NCBI GenBank assembly: GCA_008638375.1
Contig: CM018048.1
Location: 51,851,847 to 51,915,846, forward strand
Reading direction: 5' to 3'
Length of the DNA stretch: 64,000 nt
Origin: Nyssa sinensis
Taxonomy: Eukaryota > Streptophyta > Magnoliopsida > Cornales > Nyssaceae
Below the pieces are notes generated by a model. The model made no database searches and was not told the DNA's origin. It saw nothing but the letters and a program-made list of their open reading frames with translations. The position numbers were made by a program, and so were the translations under genes. Shown here piece by piece: positions 47,366 to 59,301 of the stretch (positions are counted from its first letter, which is position 1; each line of letters begins with the position of its first letter).

Positions 47366-49305
47366 ATGTATTTTGTATTGTCGTGCATATCTCAGCCCAA
47401 CATTTTGGAGTTGGCCGGTGAGTCCAGAAATGAGCAATTGATTTTGACATTCATAGAAAGCTAGTTAAGTATATTTATAATTTGCTGTGTATAAGATCAT
47501 CACAAACACCATTCCTTAAAAAATTAGCATTAAAATCGGTAGTGAATCAGTTTTGGGGCCATCCCACTCCATCCCTGGGACACCTATTCCAGTGACCCCA
47601 GAGGAAATTTGCGTTTGTGTGAAGTAATTTCATTGTCATTGGCAGCCCATCACAATCAAAACCGACTGATTTGAAAATGGGCCATTAAATACAGCTGGGA
47701 CGTCTTCTCAAAATTTTGGCGGTTGCAATGATTGTGGAGTAAAGTATGGAAAGTTGGCTGTGAATCTGGTACCCCGTTCACATTTCACGCTTCACTTGCG
47801 AGGTTAGGCACTTGAGTAGGCCTCGGTGGTTTATGGGTTTCTGTTCTTTTTCTTTCATAAAATTATTATTATTATTATTATTTTAGACGTAGGAAAGAAA
47901 TTATTATATTATCTCAAAAGGATAACTTGGTCGATGATTTTGGTAAAATCATCAACTATCATGTATACAAAAATTATCTATTTTTTTTACTTATAAAAGT
48001 TAACATATTATATATATGATAATTTATAATTGTTCAAAATTAAAAATGATATAATAATTTCTTGATGGAGTGGGAGTAAAATTTATGATGAAATATGAGT
48101 TACTAACTAGGCTAGTCTTAATTTACTGAAATTACTAATTGAACATAAATTATTTGCTAAATGCATGGATAATAAGGGGAATAAAAGCATCCACAAACGC
48201 CCAAGATATAACATTTTTGGCTTCGTATATTTGTCTACCTTGAATGCATTATATGTTTTGAATTACGCTGTGTGAAATGGAATTGTGAAGTGTGTGTATT
48301 TGGAAAGATAGTGTTGGAACGCTTGTAAAATGTGGTCACTGGTTCGCTTGATGTCACGTTATATTATTGAACCACAACCTCCAAATCTTTTTGGTTTAAT
48401 TAAAAAGGGATGTGGAAAGATCTTCTCGGATTCTTTCTTATGCTGGCTGGTCCACATGCATATCACCACAAAGTCAGAAACTTAGTGGTTTACACATAAG
48501 TATGCATTGCACGGCCATTTTCTCATTTTTCACATGAATGGTGTTTTTTGTTCTATACATATTTATTTACATCTTTGTTTAAATAGAAGATAATCATTAA
48601 TTATTATTATATTAATTATTTTTTTAAAAATTATTTTATCGATCAATAATTTTTATATTAATTACATCATTCCAATATTTTTTTTTTTTTTAAGACAAAC
48701 ATGTATGAATACGAATACGTAACATTATCCTTTTCACGGACCTAAGATTATTGTTTGTGAGGAGGGCAGGATGCCATAGCACTAGCTGCTAGTTGCATTT
48801 GGATTACAGCAACCGAGAGTACGATTACACAGGTCACTGAGTCAACCGAGTCAATGCATCCCGATTCCAGGAAAAATACTCGTTTTTACCACCAATTTAC
48901 ACAAACCGAAAGACAAGGTTCCTGTGCTCAAACTGTCTCAAACAACAGAAAAGACCAGTACCAAAAACAGTAATATGATAATGCAGAATGAGCAATGTAA
49001 TCTGCTTGTCATAATACCAAACATGTCAAGACTTTAGTCTTATTTAAATTAATCGTGAGTTTGATTCATCTGCTTGCATCATTCCAAAACTTAAAAAGAT
49101 TTTATAATACCTCGCCACAGAGGCTTTCTTCGGTCACCATATAAAATGGAGGATATTAATAACTTAAAGATTTGAGGGGAAAAAAAAGATAAAAAGGTTT
49201 GGCTCCATCCTTCTGATATTATCAATAAAATTAAAATCCAAACCGTTGGATTCCTTCAATTACATCATGGCCCACCTTTAACCACTTTGTCTTTTTTTGG
49301 TGTCT
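47366..49305. other. Intergenic region between PATROL1-like and C2 genes
   Basis: The first part must include the 3' UTR of the + strand gene, and the last part that of the - strand gene; the genes converge. In between, the DNA is AT-rich with an ATT microsatellite (47862-47883) and no coding pattern or transposon end that I could recognise. Confidence 0.6.
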
Positions 49306-49956
49306 TTACAGCTTACTGCCCAACTGTCCAGACTCCGAGATACTTGACTGGCACTCACCAGTCATCCAACCGTTGGCGTGCAACATTGTCACCGGAAAAC
49401 CAATTACAGTTTGACACAAACCCATCTCCGGCAAGTGTGTTAGGTCAGAAATTAATGGTCTTTGAGGGCATACCACAGGAAATGAACCTTCCAACTTCAC
49501 TGCAATATTAACTACCCCTTGACCCCTTGAACCGTCTCTTTCCCGTAGCCGGTAACTCAGATGCCGAACTGAACCGACCGGCAATAACCCATCTACGACG
49601 TCAGCCGCCGGAATCTGACACCAACCCAGTTGAGTCTGACCCATCATGAGACGTTTGGTATATAGTTGGAGGTATAAACATGAGTGTCTTTGATACAAGA
49701 AGGTGGCATCAATGGGTAGCTGAAACTTATCGCCCCAAGTTGGGTTGATACCTCCTTCATCGTCCACTTTTGTTTTGTACAAATGGCTGCGTTTATCTTC
49801 GTTGGCGAGTCTGCAAGAATATGGTGGAGCAGTGCTGAGGGTGATGAAGGGTCGGAGACGGTGAGAGAAGAGAGTTGAGGAGGAGTGCTTCTTCAGGCCT
49901 TGAGCTGATATTACTGCGATCTCCATGATGAACGACTGGTGATTGTTCTTCGCCAT
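49306..49956 (-). CDS. C2-domain protein, BAP/SRC2-like
   Basis: An intronless 216-residue protein. C2 domains bind phospholipid membranes, often with calcium. The N-terminal third has the usual opening of small plant C2 proteins (MEIAVISAQGLKK at residues 11-23), then a predicted strand RPFITLS, the loop GGINPTWGDKFQLPID (compare the C2 consensus NPxW) and GQTQLGWCQIPAADV. The remaining tail (about residues 150-216) has YRLRERDGSRGQGVVNIAVK and a cysteine/proline-rich end and is not a second C2 domain. Acidic calcium-loop residues are few, so calcium dependence is uncertain. The start could instead be Met11, which matches the family start better; the first ten residues MAKNNHQSFI are atypical. 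No signal peptide or membrane segment is apparent. Related BON1-associated proteins act in defence and cell-death control, but the role here is inference. Confidence 0.85.
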   Translation of the reverse strand: MAKNNHQSFIMEIAVISAQGLKKHSSSTLFSHRLRPFITLSTAPPYSCRLANEDKRSHLYKTKVDDEGGINPTWGDKFQLPIDATFLYQRHSCLYLQLYTKRLMMGQTQLGWCQIPAADVVDGLLPVGSVRHLSYRLRERDGSRGQGVVNIAVKLEGSFPVVCPQRPLISDLTHLPEMGLCQTVIGFPVTMLHANGWMTGECQSSISESGQLGSKL

Positions 49957-50013
49957 GATAATATATAATTCAGTTTTATATGTAGAAGTACTACGTGATT
50001 AGTTCTGTTATAT

Positions 50014-50025
50014 GTATATATATAG
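50014..50025 (-). promoter_or_regulatory. Candidate TATA box of the C2-domain gene
   Basis: On the - strand this reads CTATATATATAC, about 58 bases upstream of the first ATG at 49956. A TATA box usually lies about 30 bases before the start of transcription, which predicts a short 5' UTR of about 30 bases. An ACGT core (TACGTG on the + strand near 49992) sits just downstream of the TATA. Alternating TA is common in this AT-rich DNA, so this is tentative. Confidence 0.4.
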
Positions 50026-50903
50026 AAGGAATGTTTGGAGGAAGAGAAAGAGAAGAGAGTTCTTGGGAGCTTCAGAGGCTACTCACAGTGCAACTTCCTC
50101 CGTAGAATTAGTTGCTTGAAATTTAAACGGTGTCATGACAGGCAAGTTTATGGAATTTTCATGCTTGTGCAAGTCAACCAAAATACAATTGAGACCAAAT
50201 ATTTTAATTATAGGATAGACTTGAAAATTAGAGATAAAGTGATTGTAATAAATACAAATTTAATGTCATTAAAAGGTTAAAACACTCTTTTATACATGCA
50301 CTCAAGGTTGTAATAGTATTATTCTAAGTAAAATAATAAAAACGTGTTGCATGAAGTTATTATAAATTTTTTTGATATAATCAACACAAATAAGATTGAC
50401 TAATCAATGACAAAGTAGTATGAAAAAATCTATGCTTTTTTAAATCAGTTTTAAATATATGATATAAATAATTTTATGTTAATATTTTAATTTTAAATAT
50501 ATATCATATGTCAAAAACTGATTTAAATTTAAATGAGTATGAAATTATTCTATCTTATCTTATTTTGTCGTTAAATATTTTTCAGGTTCACAACCGACTC
50601 TTATCATTGATTGAGTACGACTTTTTTAATCGATGCATATAATACATGATTTTGAAAATAATAATTTTATTTTATTAATATTATATTAACTTAAATTTAT
50701 AATACTATATTTTATATATATATATATATAAGTAAAATAGGGCGGGGAGTGGGAGTGGTCCTCCCACTCCTTTGTCACTACCCAACTCCATTTTCATTTC
50801 CACTTTTTAGTAAGTGGGAGTGGTCACGGGTCACCAAGAAGGCAGGGGAAAAAGGTCGCTCCATATGTATTTGTTCTCGGAAATCCTGTTCTGTAAAGTT
50901 CCA

Positions 50904-50940
<37 letters not shown>

Positions 50941-50943
<3 letters not shown>

Positions 50944-51165
50944 AGCAGTAGATAAAGAACATGTGTTCCAAAGGCAGGGAATTTATATATGAAATGTAAA
51001 GAAAGGAGAGCTATAGAGTGCCACTGGTCCTAAATTTCCCTGATATTCGTCATGAGTCAGTTTTGTGTGGGTTTAGATAGTAATTATTTGATGATTCTTC
51101 GGATCATGATTTTAACTGTCAGATTAAAAATCATATTTGTATTTATATATTAGATAGTACATACG
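50941..51165. repeat. Dispersed direct repeat, copy A
   Basis: It shares GTAGCAGTAGA-AAAGAACA, GGCAGGGAA, GAGAGCTATAGAGTGCCACT, GGTCCTAAATTTCCCTGATA and GTTTAGATAGTAATTATTTG with the copy at 52387-52610. The copies are about 1.45 kb apart in the same orientation. No ends typical of transposons were seen. Confidence 0.8.
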
Positions 51166-52386
51166 TGACTTATTATCTAATCATTAAAATTATTGAAACT
51201 AATTCATTCAATAATTTTAATGATTTAAAAAGATTTATACTGACAAAAGCACTCTAATCACTAAAAGTGAATTGCTAACTAGAAAGATAGAAGTAATCAG
51301 AAGTTCTTGTTATTATAATTTGACACATATATAATGCATATTTTTTTATTTATTTATTAAAATTATATATTCACATGATATACATAGTGAAGTGTATACA
51401 TGATGACTCATTAAAGTTGTGACGTGCGAAGAAGTTATTCTTACTTGATTGAATGCTAAGCATTAGTTAATTTAAAATATTTAATATAGAATCTAAAATA
51501 AAAAATTATATATTATTTCAAATTTTATATTCAACAAATGTATTATTACGTCATTGTGATATATTAATTGCATGAGTTAATAAACTTGCTAATAAAATTA
51601 TATAAACACCCAAACGCACAATGGAAAGCTTGGCGATTATTGAAGCAAACGTGACTTCTACGAAAACAATTGACCTGATAGATAATTAATTACCGGGGCC
51701 AAGGCTCAAAGGGTGACTTCACGAGACTTGCTGTGAGCATGTGTACGAAGCCACCTTGGGGTTAGGGTCAATTTCCTCCTCTTAATTTTTTTTTTTTTCA
51801 AAAGAAAATAAAGTACAACTTTTTAATTTAAGATCCCCCAGTTAAAATATTATTATTAAAATTTAATTGTAAGAATATTTTGAAATAAAATTTTATTTAA
51901 CTAATAATAAAACATATATATATATGTTTGTGTGTGTAAAGAAATTTTTTTTTTTTTTGTTAAAATAAGTTTAAAAAAGTTTAATAATTAATAAATTTTT
52001 TTGATCTCATATGTTATTAATTATAAGGGATTAATTACAGTTGGATTTAATTATATTGGATGATATTAATTGATCAATTTTACAATATATATTCATATAT
52101 ATATATATATATATCTGAAAAAAAAAACCTGCTGATGAGTCATATCACAGTGCCACGAGTACTGACTTTTGATGGCTGGATTATCTGATTGATTGATCTG
52201 TGAAATAAGGGTGGGACCCAGAATGACTGTGCGAAGTTAACTAAAAACACTGCTTTAAAACGCGGTCTCATAATTAAAATTTCTCTTTAAGCTCGCTGAT
52301 GTGGCATGATGCTGGCCACATCAGTAGGTAAAATGTTTAAGTTAAAAAAAAAACAGTATGGATAGCATTACTGATGTATGGTTGTA

Positions 52387-52610
52387 TAGCAGTAGAAAAA
52401 GAACACGTGCTCCAACGGCAGGGAACATATATATGAAATGTAAAGAAACAAAAGTAATGGACATCGGAGAGCTATAGAGTGCCACTGGTCCTAAATTTCC
52501 CTGATATTCGTTATGAGTCAGTTTTGTGTAGGTTTAGATAGTAATTATTTGGTGATTTTTCAGACCATGATTTTAATTGTCAGATTGAAAGTTATATTTA
52601 TATTTGTTTA
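52387..52610. repeat. Dispersed direct repeat, copy B
   Basis: This is the partner of 50941-51165, with a small extra segment near 52450-52465 (AAAAGTAATGGACATC) not found in copy A. The pair looks like a local segmental duplication. Confidence 0.8.
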
Positions 52611-52838
52611 ATTTATAAATTTTTTTATATCAATAATTGTTTTTAAATAATTAAAATTATCTTTAATTTTTTGTATTCAATAAATTTAGTTTATAAATAT
52701 AATAGTATCAATTAATATTCAATTTTTATATTTTTTAAAATTTTTAAATTTATATCAAATATTTAAAAAAGAAATGCCCAGCTGTTAGTGGCCCGACCAT
52801 CTAATGCACGGAGCCCTTACTTTTATTACTATATTGAG

Positions 52839-53027
52839 AGTAATGCTATGCTGATTTAAAATTTTTATTAAAAGTTTTTATATAATTAATGTGGTAGTAT
52901 TATATTGATCTTACATCATATTATGATTTGATATAAAATTAATAATATAATATAAAATTAATACAATATTATTATTTTAATTGTATAAATATTTTTAATA
53001 AAATTATTACGTCAGTATAACATTACT
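52839..53027. mobile_element. Short hairpin MITE, about 189 bp
   Basis: AGTAATGCTATGCTGAT at the left pairs with the reversed right end AGTAATGTTATACTGAC, and similarity continues for about 50 bases inward. It is AT-rich and non-coding. Confidence 0.65.
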
Positions 53028-54417
53028 TATATATTAAATTAAGATTGATTAGGATCATACCATTGACTTGGTGTCAATGGTCCGACCATCTAATGCAGGG
53101 AGCCCTTACTTTTTGCAACCTCCCAGTGCGTCCTTTTTCGATATGTCATTGTAAGATTATGATGGCAGTCGTTGCACCTGACAGAATAGGTTCATGTTTT
53201 TCAAAAATAATAATTTTATAATTAATTTAAATTATTACTCATCATTTTGAAAAAGTAAATTATTGTGAAAAGTATGGACGATTATAAGTAATATGTTATA
53301 ATCGATTGTGTTTGGATAGTGATTTAGATATATTTTTTAAAAAATTTTATAATTAATTTTTTAAAAATTAGTAAAAATATATTTAAATTAAAAAAATTAA
53401 AACTAATAATTTGTCAAATGTGTATTCTATGTTTTAAAATTAAAAATCTTATTTTGAAAACGTAAACAAACATTTTATAATTATTTTTAAATTATTATAA
53501 TATGCACAAATTAATACTCTTTTTAAAAAAAATGACTTGCCATTTTATGTATAATACTTTTTAAACATGTTATTATGGAAATAAATTATTCTAAAAGATA
53601 TAACTCTACCACTATAAAATTAAAAAAATAAAATAAAAAAATGCTTGGTATACTTCAAAATAATTTATCTATTAATGTGTTAGGGATACTTACAAAATTA
53701 AACAAATATGACCAATTGACTCTAAGTCATGTTAATTTGTAATCGTTCATAGTACTTTATAATCCACCGTATATATTTCTCGTGTTTCTTGAGTTCACGT
53801 GACAACAAAACAAACATAGTAGTTATCTAATTTTTTGTGGCTACAACATGTGCCTAAGCTAAGCAAGGGTAGAGAATCGCCCCGTGACTGTGGGCCTAAA
53901 AATTTTGTTTAGACCTAAAGAAGAGCTCTTTGGAGGTCACTTTCAGTACAATTTCCATTGTGAAATAGTAAGGCTTCGTTGGTTTCATGGAATTGACAAG
54001 AGAAAAGAAAAGAAAATTTATTTTATATTTTATTAAAGTTATTTTTAACATTTTAATTTTAATACTGGAATATTTTTTTTTTTTTGGATAGAATTATAAT
54101 TTTTTTTCTTAATTATTATTGCAGTTTTAATATTAAAACGAAAAAAGAATTAATCAAATTTAAATCTTGTATTTGAAATGATCAGAATCGTTGAAATAAA
54201 TAATATTTATTAAAATAAAATTTATATTTAAAAAAATATTTGACACGATCAATTTTAAAAATATAAATAATTAATTATTAAAATATTATTTCAAAATTGA
54301 GGTATTAAAATATAATTATAATACGATAAATGAGACAACCATTGAAACTGCTAAAATATGACAAAATTTGAATCTCCCTTTACTTTTTCATTTCTCTCAC
54401 CAAATAACCAACTGAGA

Positions 54418-55282
54418 GTTAGAATTAAATGGTAAGTTTAAATTATTTGAATGAATAACAAATATATTGGTATCATCATGCTGACGGCTTGTGAGGTCAA
54501 CTAGTGCATAGCACGTGACCAAGGAAAACCGGCAATATAGTTGAAAATTCGTAAAAATCTATGAATTACGGTTCTGCTGTTAGAATTAATTGGTTGAGTT
54601 TAAATTATTTGAATGAATAATAAATACCATATTGATATCATCATGCTGACGGCTTATGAGTAGGGGTGTTAATTCGTGTTATTATGTCGTGTTCAGATCG
54701 TGTTAAAGTATACATATTTAAAAATATATGTGAACTTTAACCTGACACTATTAACTAATCGTGTCAAGTTTCAAAACTCAAACCCAACTTATTTATTAAA
54801 CAGGTTAGACGTGTCGACACACTTAACTCGTTTATTTTAATTTTTTTATTTTTTAAATAAAAAAATTTACCTATTTTTTAATATGTACAGATAATTTTTA
54901 AATTTAGTAACTTTGAATATGAGTCAAATCAAAGTAGAAACTTCTTTTATAAATAAAAAATCTCAAAACTTTGATAAATATTTGATGTGAGACGAATTAC
55001 CTTAACTCATAATATATTTTATAATTAAACGTGTTAAGTCGTGTTAAACGAGTTGACACTAATAAAACTTAAACACGACCTATTTATTAATCGTGTCATA
55101 TGTATTAATTTATTTATGACCCAAACTCATTTATACTAAACTCACACTCGTTATTAATTTCACGTCGTGTTTGAATCATTTTATTATTTAAAATTGACAC
55201 CCATATTCGTGAGGTCAACCGGTGCATAGCACCTGACCAGGGAAAACCGGCAATATACTTGAAAATTCGTAAAAATCCACAT
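54418..55282. repeat. Local duplication split by a hAT element
   Basis: A block of about 150 bases (54418-54569) recurs at 54580-54660 plus 55206-55282. Shared pieces are TTTAAATTATTTGAATGAATA, TCATCATGCTGACGGCTT, GTGCATAGCAC and GGAAAACCGGCAATATA. The second copy is interrupted by the 545-base element at 54661-55205. Confidence 0.82.
54661..55205. mobile_element. Non-autonomous hAT element, 545 bp
   Basis: The left end TAGGGGTGTTAATTCG pairs with the reversed right end TATGGGTGTCAATTTT. The flanks CTTATGAG and TTCGTGAG are diverged copies of an 8-bp target, CTTGTGAG in the undisturbed duplicate. The interior repeats CGTGTTAA / CGTGTCA motifs. Confidence 0.82.
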
Positions 55283-57100
55283 TACTAATTTGGAAATGGT
55301 CAAAAATAGAAAACTCAATAATTCGGTTCCAAATATGACTGACTTTGTAGACAATTTACACAGATCTACTAGTGATATATTATCAGGTAATTATTGAAAT
55401 CTCTTTCTTAATTTCTGATTTGCTAATGTTTAATGAAAAATGTAAATATATTTTTTTATTCTTAAAAGTAGTTACTTTAACATTTTCAGTAAAATCTGGT
55501 AATTATAAGAATTTAACTTATCATATCTGAAAAGTCTAAAAAAATAAGAAAAATTAATGTAATATGTAAGAATATTTTAATTCTATAAAAAATTTGATTA
55601 AAATTTTAACAACGTTAATAACTAATTTTGTATAAAAAAAAGATTTCATATATTGACAATATAAAAAAATAGAAGTAAATATAATTTTAAAAAATGTAGG
55701 AGAGAATTTTAAAATTATCACGTAATTAGAAAAAAAAAGAGTCAATATAATGCTTCTAAAATAAAAATATAAAAAAACACACATATACACTGTGCTGTTT
55801 TAATTTCTTGCTAATTTTTGTTATTGACTCTCTTGAATTTAAAATTTTTCATATTTTGCATTCGGTTTTAATTTTAATTTGACTTCTTAATGAGACTTTT
55901 ATCAATTTTTTAGTCTTTTTATACAGTTTGAATTTTTTTTAAATTTTTTCTTATTAATGAATTCAATTATTTATCAATTAATATTAATTTTTTACTTCTT
56001 TAATGTTAAAATTTATCATCAAACCTCAGGAAACAAATTTTGCCTCCCCCTCAGACAAATTCCTAGCTCCGTCCTTGTCGGGGACAGTTTATCAATCAAT
56101 GGATTGTATTTTTTTGTCAAATAAGAGAAGATTAAGTTGAGTTAAATTTGCATGAAATTTATGTGCCTATTTTGGTGGAAAGAGGTTTATATATCAAATT
56201 ATTGTTCATGAGATTATAAAAAATACTAAATATTTTAATAATAGTAGCATGAATTTTTTTGTATAAAAAAATAATAATTTCGTTTGGAATTTTTTTCATA
56301 CAGCTGGTGGGTGGAACCAATCTGGCAACATCACATGCAATTGGACCTGGAGGGCCCAAAAAAGGGGAGGAAAAAAAAAAAAAAAAGGAATTGCGTGACA
56401 CACCATTAATGCGTGTGGAAAATGGCTAATGGCTGAAGACGAAATCATGGTATGAACAACGGCAGTGATGGTTGATTATTATTCTTTAGATCTCTTTCCT
56501 TAGTTGTGCCCAGCTTCTTAGAAGATGGTGGAAGTGGAAAGAAGTCCGACTCCATGGACACATTTTCTGGGATGCTGGCTGCCATTGAGCTGTTGGGTTA
56601 CCAACCATTTCATTTACTGTCGATACATACAAATATAAATGCAAGGAAGGGGACATTGTAGGACACTCACTAATTTTTTATTCGATGTGGGATTATTTTT
56701 TATTTTTCTAAACATGAAAGATTTTAAATTTATTTCAAAAGAGTCTAATTTTTTAAGAGAGTGGAACTTCAAATTCAACTAACACACGATCTCTTATTCG
56801 ATTGTGAGATTATTTTTTTTTTTTACAAATAAAAAAACATGAGAAAATATAGAATATAAAAGATTTTAAACTCATTAAATTTATTTTGAAAGGGCAGCCG
56901 TGACATTAGAAATATACATACTGCACATATATTTCAAGATTTGTGCCAAACCAACTGCAATTGCATTGACTAATCCTTGTTGACCATTTCATGACAGCTG
57001 ATTAAATGATATATTGACCTTCATGCCATCTAAATGTCAAAAATATTGTGCCCAATTAATTGCTTTGAGTGACGCTGGTGGATGGCTCTCATAGGCTCAA
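55283..57100. other. AT-rich intergenic stretch, nothing recognised
   Basis: Long A and T runs with stop codons in all frames. The phrase CTCCCCCTCAGACAAATTCCTAGC near 56045 resembles text common in old plant retroelements but has no defined ends. Confidence 0.4.
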
Positions 57101-57397
57101 ACCGCGCCCTCCCTTTTGGGGAAGGCCAGGAAATGCCATTGGGCTATCTGTGTGTTCACATTAGGGGCCAGGGCCCATACGAAAAGATGAACTGCAGGGA
57201 TAAGCAACACTTATTGATTAAGAGCTAGTTTGGGCAAGCATCCAGGGTTGAAGACGATAGAGCAGCATTGCTCAAATTACTGGTGTGGCGTCACGATTTG
57301 CTTCTTTCAGACGCTCAGCCAAATGGTCTCTGAGCAAGAATCAAGTTTCCTAGCCCTACAGGCAGGGCATCTCTCACCCCCTCAATTCGGGCACAAC

Positions 57398-57400
<3 letters not shown>

Positions 57401-57480
<80 letters not shown>
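57401..57480. repeat. Compound TC-TA microsatellite
   Basis: About 22 TC units pass into about 16 TA units, in a stretch of higher GC content (57100-57720) that has no recognised gene. Confidence 0.9.
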
Positions 57481-57482
<2 letters not shown>

Positions 57483-58106
57483 TTCTACTGACCCCCTTGC
57501 AGGGAAGGAACTCCAAACATGTCAGCCCTGAGCTTTGGGCAAAGGCCCCAAGTACAAGTCAGCCAGCTTACTGAAATCAATTGGACAAAGAGCCAGGAAG
57601 TTCTCTTTATTGTACGCCTTACTACAGTATCTATTTCTTCAAGGTGAGGGCTTGAATCACACACTTGTTACATCACACAAACTAGGGATAAAGGGTGGTT
57701 GGTTTTTTAGCAATGAGACATTAATTGCCCATAAATAAGTGACATTATGTCATAAACTTGTAATTGAATTTCTAAACAGACAGTAGCGTGGTCACATTAT
57801 CTTGGAATGAGCAGGGAAAGGGATCAGTAGAAATTTAATACCATCTACCTTAACAATTGACTTAGGCTTTAAAAAAAATGTCTTAACCTGGCTTCAAATC
57901 TCATTTCCAAAACCAAGCCCAAGTAAGCTGGTTGCCATCATGGCAGTTTGTTTGCCTCTGGCCCATCCCAACATTTGTAATGGAGCCTCAGAACTTGGGC
58001 AAAGTTTAGTTACTCAGTTGAGACTGTGACAAAGCCCAATTATAAGCAAAACATGTGGGCCAAAATAATCCCATTCTACATCTTCATCAAGCAAAAATTG
58101 ATTCGA

Positions 58107-58145
58107 GGAAAGCAATACCAATACCAATACCAATACCAATACCAA
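58107..58145. repeat. CCAATA hexamer array
   Basis: Six tandem copies of ATACCA/CCAATA just upstream of the LTR element. Confidence 0.85.
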
Positions 58146-58906
58146 TTAGATTTTAAAAATTAAAAATAGTACACGTGCGTCACATATATAACAAATTGTA
58201 ATTAAAACACGTATCCAGAAAAAAAAAAAAAAAAAAGTAAGTTCATTCTACTTAATTTGAAATTAAATATTATTTTCTTAAGTATTATTTATGATATACC
58301 ACAAAGTGACAGACAAGTCCCCATGTAACACGTGTGATTACAAAGTTCGGCCGTCTAAGGCTTACAGAGCAGACTCGAGTAATTATCCTTCAGAGCTCAT
58401 TGGTCCGAGCACGAACCACCAGAGTACTCTTTGTGGTTCAGAACTTATCACCGCCTTAACATCTGTCAAGCAACGAATAAGGAAACAGTCTTCTACAAAG
58501 GAAACTATTACTCACGAATATCTTTCAATCGTAGTATTCAACATAGAAACTGCTATCTTCGATGATCAAATCCCTACTTTCATGGCTCCAAATCCTAATC
58601 AACTTAAGAAAGTCCATCGCCCTATAAATTAAACCCTAAAGGTATACTTTATTTTTCATGCTCATTATTTGGCTTACATTACAGTCTTTTCAATTCAGTT
58701 TATTAACTTGAGCATCGGAGCGGCTACCGCCGGAGCCAATCCGGTGGTCATCTGATTTTCCTTCTTTGAGTGTTCTTCAGGGAGTCGAACTCGGAATACA
58801 CTATCAACCAAAAAGTGCATCATCAGTTTGGCGCCGTCTGTGAGAACGACAATCACCAAGTGCTCTATTTACACAAAACTCATTCTCCTTTTCACCTAAA
58901 GGATTA

Positions 58907-59240
58907 TGGCTCCCAATCTCCGACCAAGGAAGAATACTCAAAATCCTCAAAACCTTCAAATCCCGACCACCTGCCAGACGAGGAAGAGGACAAACGATTG
59001 ATCCTGTGCGGCAAGAGCTCGACCAAGTCAAACGGCAAAAACCGGTTGATGCAAGAAGAACTCCTAGCCATGTCCAGAATTATGGTAATACTCACTCAGC
59101 ATCATGAAGCTAATCCTTCGAATCCACCCGTTAACACCACCGATCAACAACCTCCTACTAAAGCTTGCAATAGGTTACCTTCATTTGGAGACTCATCATC
59201 TCGAACATCAGCTTCTCTGGACTTTTGCTCCCTACACCGA
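58907..59240 (+). pseudogene. gag-like remnant of the LARD
   Basis: An ATG at 58907 starts MAPNLRPRKNTQNPQNLQ and soon meets a stop; other frames continue with EELLAMSRIMVILTQHHEAN. The position after the primer site and the Arg/Asn/Gln-rich start suit a Tat-type gag N-terminus. Clear capsid or zinc-knuckle motifs are absent, so only the beginning survives. Confidence 0.5.
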
Positions 59241-59301
59241 TGAGGGCCCTTAACCCAGATATCATCAAAAGCCTTCTTGGAGATCAAGTAGTCCTGGCTC
59301 C

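Noticed and set aside
57230..57574. 114-residue + strand frame
   Set aside because: Much of it is the translated TC-TA microsatellite (serine-leucine and tyrosine-isoleucine repeats).
58107..58145. CCAATA array as a telomere-like repeat
   Set aside because: The unit differs from the plant telomere repeat TTTAGGG and there are only about six copies.
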